Shown here: positions 22,401-35,407 of the stretch, one piece after another
How the letters are laid out: every line of letters begins with the position of its first letter
How positions within the stretch are numbered: the stretch's first letter is position 1
Assembly (NCBI GenBank): GCA_037577475.1
Contig: CM075194.1
Span: 7,305,992 to 7,369,991, forward strand
Source of the DNA: Chaunax sp. Z400
Lineage: Eukaryota; Chordata; Actinopteri; Lophiiformes; Chaunacidae
Length of the DNA: 64,000 nt
Direction of reading: 5' to 3'
Program-made: the position numbers and the translations under genes
The notes under the pieces: model-generated
Seen by the model: the letters and a program-made list of their open reading frames with translations, nothing else
Databases searched by the model: none
What the model was told of the DNA's origin: nothing

Positions 22401-25400
22401 TTTAATGTATGGAATAAACATAATTTATATGTGCACTAGTTTCAGTATCAGCAGAGCATGAGGTTCCCTTTTTTCCCCCCGCTGTCCTGATCAATGACTC
22501 GACTCGACTTTGCTCTGCTCTCGCTTCACATGCAGTCACACAGAGCAAAGTAGAGGAGACAGGCCTGCCTCACTCATTGAGGTCTCTCTCACACACACAC
22601 GCCCCTGATCTTTGATTTCATTACATATACAGTTGCTATATTGAATATAGATTTCACACTTAAACGTGTTAACATTTTATCTGAGACCTTTTATCCCTAA
22701 ACCGTTGTCTTAATCACGCACACACGCACAGTTTGTCGTGCAAACAAGCCAGCACGCTACAATCACTTGATACTACACTGACGTTATCACTAACCACGCC
22801 CATTTAAAACCAACTCACGTTGATTCTTTCAGTGCTTGCAACAGATCTGGATGCAACAGCCTCTGTCATGGTGATTTTTTTTTTGTTTTTGTTTTTTTTG
22901 TCTGTTGTTGACACATTTCAGCCATTCTCCAGGCGTGTTTTGCGGCATAAAAGTGTCAATCGATGACTCTCGTTTGTGTCCCACCACTGCTTTCATGTAG
23001 AACATAAGGGAATAGCCTCGCACGGTCTTAGTTGTAACTTTTGTTGCTAAATATGAGACATTCATGTCTACATCTTCATGACCAGAGACAAGGAAGGGAG
23101 TTTGGTGACGTACAAGTATGGCTCAACGTGTGAGACTGCTATGATTGGTGAAACCCACGGCAGACTATGATGATTGGACAAAATTGCAAGGTCGTGCAGA
23201 ATTTCAGGGGATTGGTTGAATTTGCGTTAATTGTTGCGATCGTGACATAGCAACATTAGAACTATGAAAAACTTCCACCGAAGGTGACTGGTCAGATATT
23301 TTTTGCATGTTTCTATTTTCTTCTATCATAGTTTAGAATTTGCATAACTTAGAAAAGTGTAAACGAAATCTTTCTTTAAGCAAAATGGCCTCATGAAGAA
23401 GCTCCGTCCTCCCTGTGTAACACCTCTTGCTTCCCCAGGGTTCACTGCTTTGAGAATCTCTGCTGACTCGAGGTTTCAGGAAAAGCTCCTTTTGGCCAAC
23501 ATGTGTCGACTTGGACCAGCACCGGTTGTTGTGTAACTGCAGTGTCTCTGATCCACAGTCCACTGGCTACTGTGTTGTCTGTTAAAACAGTGTACAGTAA
23601 GAGTAAGCAAAACACACAGTGGAAAGACAACTGGAGTATTTGGTGTAGTTGAGTTATTTTATTATTGCAGCAGTGAGTAAAAGAGGTTGTTGCAGCGGTC
23701 TATGAACTGTTCTGGTTCACTGTAATGTTGACAGTGGAAGGAGCAGCAGCACGGCAGCCTACATTGTAGCCTAGCCTAATCGATGACTAATGCTCCACAG
23801 CACAAGAACGACATCAATTATTAATGAGCTGAATATCATGTTCTGCCTCAAGTGGAGAGGCTTCTTGTTTATAAATCAAGCTCCTAGTTTGCTTCTGTGT
23901 CACACACGACTGATGGTGAGTAAAAGGTGAGATAAAAAACAACAACCTTGAACTTGTGTCTCAGATGTCTCTCTCAGATAACGTGAAGTCAGGAACAGGT
24001 AGTTCAGCCTTTTCCCGTGGTAAGGGAAGGGTTGTCAGTGGAGAGGCGCGCGGTGTGGAACGTGTTTTCTGTGTGTTGCATCACTGTGCAGGAAGTGCTG
24101 CAGCTTTTTGTTTTCCCACAGAATCACAGTGACAGGTGTGCGAGCAGCATGCGTGTGCACGTTTGTTTCCGCGTATGCTGCGCATGTTTCATTGCAGGGA
24201 GAAGGAAAGAGTCTGGAAAAAAAACATAAGGCATGTGTAATAGCAGGTTCACACACACTGCCCACCACTGCACCATTCCTCCACCACCGAGCGGTCTGCG
24301 GAGAGGGATGTCGAGCTTGTGAGAGTGCCTCTGTGCTGAGTCGACAGGAGGGGAACAATTACTTCACTGTGCTGCTTGTCCGTTTGGCCGCCTTCATGCA
24401 GCATTTCAGCGAGGGGCACGGTCGGCTTCTGGCTCTGTGAGCCGTGTTGACTGGGCCTTTGCCTGCTGGTCAGTGACCCGTTGTGCCTACAGAGCCTGCT
24501 GCTCGTCAGGCCTCTGAGGGCTGCTGATTATCCCACAGTAATTGGTGCCTGGGCTCTGGCTGATCAAAGTGCCCAGCTGATTGTAGAGCCCTGGTATTTT
24601 TCCATCCTCTGATGCTCTGTTCGTCTGTCTTCCCAGGCGCTCGATGTCTGTCTTCTTTATTATACCTGCTTTTCTCATATGGGATGAGGGTGCAGAGCTG
24701 TCCTTTCCCTGCCCTTTCAAAACTCATATTCCTGCGCAATAATTTAAGTGTGTGGACGTGGAATTATAAGTAGAACTCCAAGACGTTTTGTCGGAATCCA
24801 CTCCTATGGTAAAGTCACCACTTTGAGCCCAGGAGACACGGTACGTCCAACAGTCATGTGACTTGGCAAAGCTTCTTTGAGCAAGACACCTACACCTTAG
24901 CCAGTTGCAGTGCAGGGTTTCAGTTCGTCAGAACCCTTTACTCATTGACTGTGCGTTCTCCACTTGAAGGCGTGGTGTTCAGTGACATCATTTGCTCCAG
25001 TCGTTGGTTGGAATTAAAACCTGTAATGCACCAAGCATGCCTAAATAAGACTTACAATTCCTGCTCATTTAAACTTGTTCAAGTCCTAAAAATTTTTTTC
25101 TTTTCATATTACAGCCTTCTATTGTGAGCTCTGCTTGGAAAAAGAAGGCGTCTTCCATGATGATTGAATCATTCCTGGCCTTGAAATAAAACTACACCAT
25201 GGAAATTTGTTGCTTGCTATTTAGAGACCATTGCTTACATAAGCATCAGCCTCCATGAGGTTAGGTTTGGAGTGAGACTTGACGTAAACATTATGTAATC
25301 TCATTCTTACTGACATCCCTAGTTCACACTCCACTCAGTTTCACTCATTCATAGGTGCTTTCCGGGCTTGTTTAACACACTACAGAGTAATTTATAGCAT

Positions 25401-25844
25401 AGTCTATGAAGTTAAAATACACACATCTTATATACCCAATGGTTTCACTAAAATACGCTTACATATTCATATATTTTAAGCTGCTGTGGACCTCCTCAGT
25501 GTCATTTTCCACCAAGTTCTCTTCTATCCTTGCCTGACCCGCACCATAAACCTGCTGGGTAAATAGCCAGGTAGCACAGGTAGTTATGCTTAGTCTGCTG
25601 CATAACTTAGTGTTCTGCAGGCATCTTCGGTCGGACAAATACCCCAACCAGGACACCAAAAGCTGAGCACAGGTAAAATGAAAGAATTCTTAAAATGAAT
25701 GATCAGCTCATTAGCTGCACTAAATACTATGCTCTATATTGTGCTCACAATACCAGGCTGGTTGGCTCATTCCTGAAGTCAGTACAAGAGTAGTTTGTGT
25801 ACTGGTACTTTTTTTTTTCTTTTTTTTTTCATCTCCCAACATAA

Positions 25845-25869
25845 AATGAAATGAAATGAATGAAATGAA
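25845..25869. repeat. (GAAAT)n simple repeat
   Basis: Imperfect aaatg/gaaat pentamer repeats in the numb intron. Confidence 0.85.
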
Positions 25870-26526
25870 AATCAATATGCCCGTAAAAACAGTAAACAAC
25901 TCAAATTTACAGACTATATAATTATGGCTTAAGGCCAAGCAAAGACGTCGAATCAAGAGCAGATTGAAGGCTTCATGGTGCACAGGCCTCACGTATCGAT
26001 GCTGATGACATTGACAGGTGAGCACATCCTCTGCGTTGCCTAGTAACGCAGAGTTGTGTGTGCATGCTAAGTGTGTAAAGCTGCAGCTCTCTGCACCACA
26101 GTGGCAGTAGTTGCATTACTGTATGTTGTTTTGTTTTTTTGCTCCTGCTGTGGTGTCCATTGATCATTTTAGTCATCCGTGGTTATGTGTTTGATCGTCT
26201 TGTTCTTTTGTTCTCTTTTCTGGCCCATCGTAGTGAGGTTAAACAGAGGGAGATTGATGTGTATTTATAATGAGTTCTATTCACACGCTGCAGAAGTTGC
26301 AGTGATTGCAGTAACATTTACTCAGAGCATTTGAACTGATTTACATCTTCTTTTAATCTATAGCACACTTTTACTAAAGTACTTTTATTTGGACTCGAGT
26401 AAAATTTCTCTTAGTACTTGTACTTAAGTATAATATTCTAGCACTCTTTACACCTCCCACTGTCTTGGTCTCTTTCCTCTCACCACTTGAAGTTGAATGT
26501 GAAGTACTTTCTAGACTCGAATAACT

Positions 26527-26634
26527 GTGTGTCTCTGTGTGTGTGTGTTTGTGTGTCTGTTTGTGTGTGTATGTGTGTGTGTATGTGTGTGTTTGTGTGT
26601 CTGTGTGCGTGTGTTTGTGTGTTTGTGTGTGCGC
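26527..26634. repeat. Imperfect (TG)n/(TTTG) microsatellite
   Basis: About 108 bp of TG repeats broken by TTTG, TCTG and TATG variants. It gives long spurious ORFs on both strands. Confidence 0.95.
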
Positions 26635-27554
26635 GTCTTGGCCTTGTCAGAGGGCCAGTGTAGCCATTCCATGTCTGCTCTGTCAGCAGGAAGTTCCTTT
26701 TCCACTCTGTCCTCCCATCATGCCTGCTGCTGGACAAATATTGCTACTGACACACAGACACTGACCAATGGTATTTGATGAAAAACCGTATTATTGACAG
26801 TGCATTGACTCAGCAGCTGGAACCATGGCGTGGTAGTGTACAACATTCATTCTTCTACTAGTGCACCTCCATGGAATCTGTTCTTTCTCTCTTCCTTGTC
26901 ACTTATCTCCTGCTCTTTGTCTCTGTCACTATTTCCTTCACCTTCTTCCAGATCCTTTTCACTCTTTTCACACCTCGCACTTCGTGTGTCTCTTGCCCTG
27001 TTTTTACAAAGAGATCACGCGATAGCGCCACATCAAATACCCTTCTCTAAGTCGCATCTGTTTATTTACACTGAGCAAACTAACACCGCTCTAGCATGAT
27101 GCCATTCCACAAGCAGCAGAGGTGTGATGTATAACACAGCAGCATTGGCGTCTGGTGCGATGTTTTGTAAACAGTGATATAACGTGACAAAAATAATACT
27201 TAAACATCTGTGCTTTATGGCTCCTTATCTCATCCCATCCTCTATTAGCTAGCCGTGAACTGCTATTAGCTGCTTTTTATATCTTCTGGTTGTGGGTCAC
27301 ACAACTAATATGTCATCAGAACGCCACATCCTCATTTATTCCTATTGCCTCACTGTCTTGCTCCTTTTATAGATGCTGATTCAGCAATTTTGCACTGTTA
27401 AATTAGAGCCAAAACCTCAACAATCCCCCATTCTCTTTTCGTAACCTTTATACAAAACAGTGAGGCATAATAAAGGCGCAACAGTCTTGCTTTGAACAGG
27501 CTGTGTGAAAGAGGCTCTGTCTCTGCTTCTATGCCTGCAACTTTCTGCCATTTG

Positions 27555-27800
27555 TGTGTGTTGTAGGGCATCGACTAAGGATTATTTTTTTAACTGATTA
27601 ATCTGTCAATTATTTTAGGATTAATCATGCAATCCCTAAAATGTAAAAAAAAAAAGAAAAAAAAAGGTCACCACAATTGCCAATGGGACGTTTTCCAATT
27701 GATTCTTTTTTCCAACCAACAGTCTAAAACCCAAAGACTCTTAACTCACGATCTTGAATTACAAAGGAAAGCAGTAAATCCTGACGTTCAAGATGTTGGA
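27555..27800 (+). repeat. Teleost repeat, CTGCAACTAACGATT family
   Basis: The words gactaaggattattttttta, ctgattaatctgtcaattat and ccaaccaacagtctaaaacc occur in the family's order, interrupted by an A-rich run near 27645-27666. Confidence 0.65.
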
Positions 27801-27904
27801 ATTAGCAAATGTTTACCCGAAAATGTATTTTTTGGGGGCGTTTGGCCTTTATTTGTATAGGACAGCTGAAGATGTGACGGGAAATTGGGAAAGAGAGTGA
27901 GGGG

Positions 27905-27998
27905 GTATTTGTATTATTTATTATTACTACAACTACTACAATAACAACACTGATCATGATGATGATGATCATAATAATAATAATGATGATGATGATGT
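27905..27998. repeat. Trinucleotide-rich tract (ATT/GAT)
   Basis: Runs of att, act, aac and then gat and aat trinucleotides, including gatgatgatgatgatg, in one low-complexity block. Confidence 0.9.
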
Positions 27999-28198
27999 CA
28001 GTGCGTGTCAACCAGGATCCCACCAGTTGATCCAATCACAGTCCATGTAACCTGTGGGATGAGAAAGCACAAAGACTCCAGGGAAGAAGTCAAGATAGTA
28101 ACATGCATTAAAATCATTTTACTGAACCTTTTCTTCTCTTTTTGACCACAGCTGAAATTCTGATTGTTCAACATTGGACTACAGATTGTGATTATTTA

Positions 28199-28292
28199 TT
28201 TTTATTTATAAAAATTTGGACACAGTTTCCCATTCAAGTGGATGGGTAACTGTGTCCAAACTATTGACTGGTACTGTATATATATATATTTT
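28199..28292. mobile_element. Tc1/mariner mini-element with near-perfect hairpin
   Basis: Arms at 28215-28234 and 28241-28260 are reverse complements at 18 of 20 positions, with a 6-base loop. The flank ctattgactggtactgtata and TA-rich edges match the ends of a fish Tc1-type element (tccaaacttttgactggtac). The internal sequence is almost entirely deleted. Confidence 0.75.
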
Positions 28293-29154
28293 TTGTCCTC
28301 CTTTTGCATCTGGCATCCACATATTATCTCAGCTCTGTTTTCATATTAGCATACAGCCTCGGCAATTCTGATAATGAAAAAAAACAGTTGCCAGGATATC
28401 CACCACATAAAAGCATATTGTAAAGGGTCTGTTAACCACCAGTGACAGCCCGATTTAAAGTTTCCCTTTGTGAATCACCACCATCCATAGGATAGAAATA
28501 TTATCCCTATGCATTTTAATTCCTCCTTGATTAAAACACCTTTGGGGAGCAAGTTAATTGGCATAATTTTTACTTCTACTTACATTTGCTTCAACTCTAA
28601 ATTGACTCCCTTTGTTTGTGAAGTTGTGATCACGCGACAATCACCACATTTCATTCGATGAACGTTGATATTAACTGAGGATTTGCCTGCGGCTCTCAGG
28701 CCAATTTCATTACTCCAAGCCGGTGCCCTATAATCATAGGTTCTTTAGAGAGGCACTGCTGTTTGGCAGCTGTAGGGCAGATATCTCTTCTGGTTCGCCT
28801 TAACTGAAGGGAAGGGAGATGAATGAGATGACTGTAGGGAGGAGGATAAGCATATTGGGGCAAACAGGGGCCTCTGACTTATCACCAAACAGAAAAGTGT
28901 TTAACCATTTAGCCCCATGCTTATCCTCACTAGAAGTGGTCAAAATTGCTTAAAAGAGGAACGAGTGGTTATTTCTTTTCTTATTGTGGTATTCAAAGTA
29001 ATGGTTTCACTCAGTCCTTTTAGGTACTTCATAAGGTTTTTGCTTACAGTGCTTCTTTTTTTTTTCTGTACTATTCGCGGTTCTGATCACTTCCTTGAGG
29101 ATTAAATCGTACTCTGGATTGGCGGTTAAATTGAGTGCATATTTACATTTATGG

Positions 29155-29197
29155 GCAGCTAATGGTAGCAGCTAATGGTAGCAGCTAATGGTAGCAG
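29155..29197. repeat. 13-bp tandem repeat (x3.3)
   Basis: Three exact copies of gcagctaatggta followed by a partial gcag. Confidence 0.97.
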
Positions 29198-30510
29198 TGT
29201 GTGTGTATGTCAGCAGTAATGACTGTTTCAAAAGACCAGCTAACGACTGCCTCTTTCCCCGATGTAATCAATCAGAAATGATGGTGCTGCTGTAGAGGAA
29301 GACCGGAATATTTTACTGTGCGATCTTTGGTTGGTAATTGCTGAGGCCCACAATAACGTGTGCATGACATGTGCCACTGACTACCTTAAACACATTGCAC
29401 AACTACTGATAACATCCTCTTGGATATTTGATTTTCTCTTCTGAGTCAGCTGCTCTGAAGAAAGAAACTGCACTCTGGTGCATGTCTGTTTGCATGTCTC
29501 TGCCCTGCTTGTTATCACGCTGGGACAACCAGACCTGTTAAACTTGACACAGTGTGTCTGTGTTGTCTGCATGATTCCACACAGCCCAGGCTATTTTGCA
29601 GTTTGTAGTCAAATTCTCATATCAGGACCATATCAGGTCCTGACCATATCAGGGTTCCGGTTTGACATTTTCTCTAGCTGGTTGTAAAGTGAATGTTTAT
29701 CACAGGAACTTTAACCGAAGATTGCGAAAGCCTCCGCCGACTCTCTTATCCACGTGCGCCAAGTTCACAAACTCGCAGTGGGAATACTGAACATTGAATG
29801 GGCAGCCATCAGTTTTTGATCAGCGAATGTTCTACTGGATTACTTTGCTGTTTCTTACGAGTATAGACCTAGCCCAGGGATATAAACTGCAATCTTAGAT
29901 CAGCATTCTTCCTCTTAAATGTGCTAATGCTGCCTTTTTTGTTGTGAGCAAGCCATAAGTAGGATTAATAGATCATGTATTAACAGCACTCTGCTGAGAC
30001 CGGGTGAATATGTAACATTGACTGTTTCCTCAGGTCACTGCAATGCGTGGAGGGAAGAATACAGTGGGTTGTATTTTGGCCTGATTTCTCCACCTGGCTG
30101 CAGCTCCTCTAATGGCACTTAGCTTCTCTCCGAATCGACAAAGCTTAATAATGGAGCCGGACTCCGGGGCCTTCAGGCGCTGTAGGCGTCTGCAGTCGCT
30201 TATTAGTGTGTGCGAGAGTTGTGTTTTCATTGTGTTTTTAGACTTTGTGTTTATTGTGTTTTTCTTTTTTGATGTATGGCAGGTTTGGGTTTATTTGAGT
30301 GCGTACGCTTCTGCCGCTGTGTGTGTGTGTGTGTGTGATGAAAGGATGTCAAGGGGAAAAGTAAACACGGTCTCCATGAGTAGCTTTTTCGCTCCAAGGT
30401 TTACGCAAAGTTTCCCAGGAGAGGTCACTTCACTGTGGTTCATTCTGAGGGATCGCCTGTGAGGAGGTGAAGTTTCAGTCCCGCAGTTTGCAGAAGTCTG
30501 ATGTCGTGTC

Positions 30511-30511
<1 letters not shown>

Positions 30512-30543
<32 letters not shown>
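30512..30543. repeat. Poly-C run of 32 bases
   Basis: Uninterrupted C homopolymer in the numb first intron. The other strand is a G32 run able to form G-quadruplex. Homopolymer length in assemblies is unreliable. Confidence 0.9.
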
Positions 30544-30545
<2 letters not shown>

Positions 30546-31166
30546 ATAAATACGGATGAGAGCGCTTACATTTTAAAGAAAGGGACATATGACTGTTTTA
30601 GGTCAGCCAGGGTATAAACTAGTAGCCACTTTATAAAAACCTTCCCATGGCTGTCACATTAGCGGGCACCTATTGTGTTCTCAGCAGCAGCCCACCATAA
30701 AGGGGACCAGGATTGATGGAGTCGGGGTACTCAGACCACCACATCAAACCCCTCCTAGGAGGACAGTCCTTTTCAGCAGCCGCTTTCTGTGGTGTGTTTA
30801 ACAGCTCTGTTCATTTACGTGAAAGTGCTTCATTTGGCGTACCATTTCCTCTGGCAAGAATTTTTTAGAAAAACAGCCACAGAAATGCTGTTTTGCAGGA
30901 TGTAGATCTTAAGTATGCCCTTCTTGGTTCCTTGTGTTGCCTTTTGGTGTGAACCAGGAGCCGGGAATGCCTGAGAGGACACGATACACTGACAGTGATT
31001 TGCCACTCCCTGGTACCAGGGTACTGCCCCGCTCATTTAAACGTGGCCTCAGCTGTTGCCCAAAGTGAAATGTGGCTCTCTGTGTTCAATGTCCGCCTGG
31101 CTGGTTGACTCACTGTTGGGCCGGGCCCCCCTTAATACCTCGACTGGCCGCTCTCACACACATAGA

Positions 31167-31242
31167 CACACACACACACACACATACACAAAAAGCCAGA
31201 CAGATACTGATGTGCATGCACACACACACACACACACACAGA
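31167..31242. repeat. Compound (CA)n microsatellite
   Basis: Two CA tracts, about 31167-31190 and 31219-31241, separated by aaaagccagacagatactga and a few more bases. Confidence 0.9.
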
Positions 31243-33180
31243 TAGACTGATTGTAGGGAAAAGCGAGGCAATATCCCAGCAGCCGTCTGGTCCCTGTTTT
31301 CTGTCTGTGTCTCGACTCTAACACCAGTCAGTCATGAGTGCTCAGGAAACAGAGGTCATCGTGCTTTGCTGGGGGCAGAGAACAGATTGAAGGACCCTGA
31401 AATGATTCAGTGGCAGGCAGGGAACGAGTGAACCATGCGAAACAGTAGCCAGCACTCACTCTTCCCACCATTTCCTTCCCGTCAGCCTCCCATTTGTACT
31501 TCGCTGTTGTCTCTCTTGCTCTTGTTTTGTCTCTGAAAGAGCTCAAAACCTCCTGAAATAAATGCCTTTCAGGATCTCTTTTCCCTGCTGACACGTCACA
31601 GCATATTATTTGTTCAGCTTGCTCCCCGTGCGAGTAATGCTTTCTACATTTGGCTGGCGTTCATCGTTGCGAGCTGCAGCAAATCACAGGTTAAATCGCA
31701 GGTTGTGTTTTTATAGTCTCCTGATCGTCATTTGTTTTACACTTCTCTCGGATCTGGATGCCTCTTTTTTTTTATCACGGGTGTGCAGAGACACGCTGTA
31801 CCTGGCAAATCAAATGATTCTGATTATTGTGGAGACAGTGATTGTGTAAAGTACACAAACAACTGAAGCAGAGAGTGGCATGTTTTGATCAGCTGGCTAC
31901 GAGTTAGACCTGTTTACCACCACTTTGGGCACACTGTAACTACTGCTGGGTTTTCATTTTATGTTCAGCCTTTTGAAGTCACTCATCGTAACCGGCCCTG
32001 ATGAAGGCAGGAGTGATCCTGTCATTACAACTGCATTAAAAATCTGGTTTTTGCCATGGGGAAAAAAAAAAGAATTGTGAATTGCTATTTAAATAAATGC
32101 TATTTATTACACTAAAACGGTGTGAGAGTTTTAGAGACAAGAACAAATATTATGTGAATTTCATACTTTGACAAGGAAATAATACAGTATGTAAGCGCTG
32201 TGGTAGTTTCCTCCTCCTCTTTGTATGAGGCAGACTATGGCAATACAATGCTGTATTGTTGACCTTGATATGCTCTGCTGATATTCCACCAGTTTCTTCA
32301 TTTTACTCCAGTCATCCAGGTTGAGTAATGTGTGCAGAGTAAAAGCAGTTTCTCCAGCTGCTCCCAGGTCATTGGAACATATATGTTGACATTGTTTTTA
32401 CAAATTAAACTCTATTTTTGTCATGACTAAGAGAGTAACTTACTGAAAAAAGGTACTCTTTGGTGCTCGAACCAAATTCCAGCTATTGGTATCGGTCCAA
32501 AAGTGAACAGTTCCCGGCCTTACTCAAATTATAGTATTGCTTTTAACCGTTAAATGTTGGAATTTAATTAAAACCACACTACCAGCATCATTGGATTTCC
32601 AGAAAGCTTATTTGTCAGTTTTTCTGTGGTTTTGATAATTGTCCATCGCAATCACTATAAACGGATCCCTCACATCAGCAATGTGCCATGCAGGGTCCAG
32701 ATGGAGCATCTGGGCCAAATGTGGCTCTCTTGAGGAAAAACAAACTTCTTCATAAACCGTCTTTAATTTTGGTTGTTCCATAAGTTTGTTCTCGAGTCTA
32801 GACAGTATGCCACTACTGAACGTATTTAATGAATGGAGTACATTTAGGTCAAACTACCCACCCCTCTGTGGCAAAACACGGATATAGTAATTAATTCTGT
32901 ACTGATGCATGTGACCTAGAATATCACATTAATGGTTAGCGTGATTAGCTTTAATGCAGGGTATCAACAGGATGCCTCATCTCACTTTGCTTTCTTTTAC
33001 TTGAACATCCATTGTCAGTGTCATTAAATCAATTGCCGCCCCGAGCAATAACGTTGCATGTCTGTTGTGAATTTTGCGACTCCAGTCGTTGACAGTTTCA
33101 TCGCATTTGTTGTGCGGAGTTTTGTCGGCTATATCACTATCATAAACTCCTCAACCAGTAGGCCACAAAGCAGATTACCC

Positions 33181-33194
33181 TGACCTTTGACCCC
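33181..33194 (-). promoter_or_regulatory. Candidate DR1 nuclear-receptor element
   Basis: TGACCTTTGACCCC is the reverse complement of GGGGTCAAAGGTCA, a direct repeat of two receptor half-sites spaced by one base (HNF4/RXR/COUP-TF type). Occupancy is unknown. Confidence 0.45.
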
Positions 33195-34442
33195 TTGTCC
33201 AGCTCGTCCTGGTCCTCTCAACCTTTTTCCCATACACGTCTAGCTTGACTTTCTTTTTTTGTGCTCTGCACACTTTCATCTATAGATTTTCTCATATTTT
33301 ATCCACTCCTCCTCTTATCTATGTACGCCAAGCTCCAAAATGGGGCCCGGGAAAATTGGATTATCACAGTGACAGCATTTTTCAAATTCTCTCTTCACAC
33401 TGTGGTTTGGGAGCAGAACAGGGGTACCGTCACCTCAAGTCTGATGCCTTCCTGATAATCAGGCTCAGCAGATAGGTGGGCAAGGCATGCTTTGCATTAT
33501 GGATGGATGCCTTTTTGATTTAGTCTATCCTTTTTCATTGTCGCTCTCCAAACCGTAAACTCCGTCTGTAGAACACCAAACTATAAACTCAGTGTCAGCA
33601 CAGACGACAGAGCGGTGTAAAAAAAAAAAAAAGGGATGAAGAGTAACGCCTGGCACATTTGTGGGGTCTTGACAGTGTCTTGAATTGCTGCCAATTCTTT
33701 TTCTCTCTCTTCTTCTCGGTCTTGCGTTCACTCACTCTCCCAGGCTCTCCTTCCTTCCCCATCCCTTCTGTGAAATCCAACCACTATACTCATCCCTAGG
33801 ATCCCTCTGCAAGGATTAATCAGTTTTCCATTCCTGGAGAGATTATTCAAGTGCTGTTACATCTACAGCCAGCAGCAGGACTCCTCTCCCTCCCTTCCCA
33901 AGCAGCAGCACAGCAGCGACTGAGGGAAGAAGTATCCTGTTATTTCTCCTCTCTCTCTCTTTTAAGTTTTCTCTTCTGACTTGTGTGTCCCATTGCTCAC
34001 CGCCATTGCTTCCTGTGTACGTCCTGAATTGTCAGCTGAGTTGCACGTGAGAGTTCTATGCTTTTTGTTGTTCACTGTTGTGTCTGCGCATAAATGGTCC
34101 TTGTGTAATCATCCTCATTAGTGCTGGCAGGAGAACAGCCAGAGATCTTCACGGCACCAGACTGTATGAGCTGTGACAGCTCCAGCAGCGTTCAGATCCT
34201 CCTTTCCTTCACCTCCCCACCCTTTTCCCTCCAGTCCCCCCTTCCCTCTCCTAATCCCACTCTCTGCCTTCCCATTCGCCATTCACTCCTTCTGTAGTTT
34301 AAAAAAAAAAAGTAAGGTAAAGGATTTCATTATTTTTGATGCTCTAAAAGCTGGGCCTTCTGACGGACATGATTCAGTGCTGTCAGGGAATAAAATTCTA
34401 TTTGTGATCTGTGATCATGAATACTGTCATGTGACCTTTGGC

Positions 34443-34606
34443 TTTAAAGGAATAGTCAACGCAAAACTAAAAATTCAGCCACTATCTACTCAGCGCTATG
34501 TTAATGGGAAGTCGGGTGAAGTTTCTTAGTCTAGAAAACATTTCTGGAGCTTGACAGCCAAACAGCATTGCAGCATTTTCCTTTTTTGGTGAACTGTTCC
34601 TTTAAG
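34443..34606. mobile_element. Complete MITE-like element with terminal inverted repeats
   Basis: Left end ttaaaggaatagtcaacgca; right end gaactgttcctttaa, whose reverse complement ttaaaggaacagttc mirrors the left end. About 163 bp with no ORF. Same family as 11858 and 60884. Confidence 0.75.
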
Positions 34607-35040
34607 TGAAACGTACCCTTCATATCTAGTTTATTTTATATGGTCAATCCGTAAATTCAAGTGCCAAAATAGGTGTGTTTTTTTCTTGACTTTGCAGATG
34701 TACAAAAAAGCACATTTCAAAAGTACCTATTTATATTTAGCTGTGTTTTTATGCCTCACCTAAAAGGAGAAATAACACCCGTCAGTTTCTTTGTACTCTT
34801 GCCGTTAATTCCGACGAAGATGAACTTTGAAGTGTTGGAGCTATAGCTCTCTGTTCTGCTGCAGGTAACTTTAAATCCTTGAGGTCATGAAGTTACAGAA
34901 AAGTTTGAATCCATTTTTTTTTTTTTTTAAGTACTTTTGAAGAAATGCTGTTGCTGTGAGGAAGTGTATTTTAATTATCCTGGAATAAAAACAAACCTAA
35001 GGCAAACTGTTCAAATGTTTGTTTGTTTTTTACCACCAAC

Positions 35041-35350
35041 CCCCCCCACCAAACGTCTCTGCTCTGCTCTCTCTCCTTATCTTAACCCCTTTCTCATCCT
35101 AATGATCTGACTTCCCTCTGTCCCTCTCGCAACTTATCTCGACTTTTCCCTTCTGTAACCCTCATTTCATTCCACCTCACTCCATCTTTGTCTCTCACCT
35201 TTCCTCCCTCCTCGCCTCTTTTTTTCTTTTCTTCCCCCAGCTCATGACCAAATCCCAAACCTAAACCCTCCTCACATGACCTCCACCCACTCAGCGCTCC
35301 TCTGCTCCCTCTGGCCCAGTCTCTCTGACCTCACCCCGGTCTCTGCTAAC
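35041..35350. repeat. Pyrimidine-rich low-complexity tract
   Basis: About 300 bp made almost entirely of C and T on the + strand, ending just before a (CA)n tract. Confidence 0.8.
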
Positions 35351-35363
35351 CTTCCTGCCAACT

Positions 35364-35364
<1 letters not shown>

Positions 35365-35401
<37 letters not shown>

Positions 35402-35407
35402 ACACAC
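35365..35407. repeat. (CA)n microsatellite
   Basis: A CA run of about 43 bp with one gaca interruption. Confidence 0.97.

Noticed and set aside
22318..23290. Possible 1-kb hAT element
   Set aside because: Only the left end is recognisable; no matching inverted right end was found, so only the short terminus is annotated.
29622..29643. Short palindrome tcaggacc...ggtcctga
   Set aside because: 8-base arms in a run of tatcagg repeats; expected by chance at this window size.
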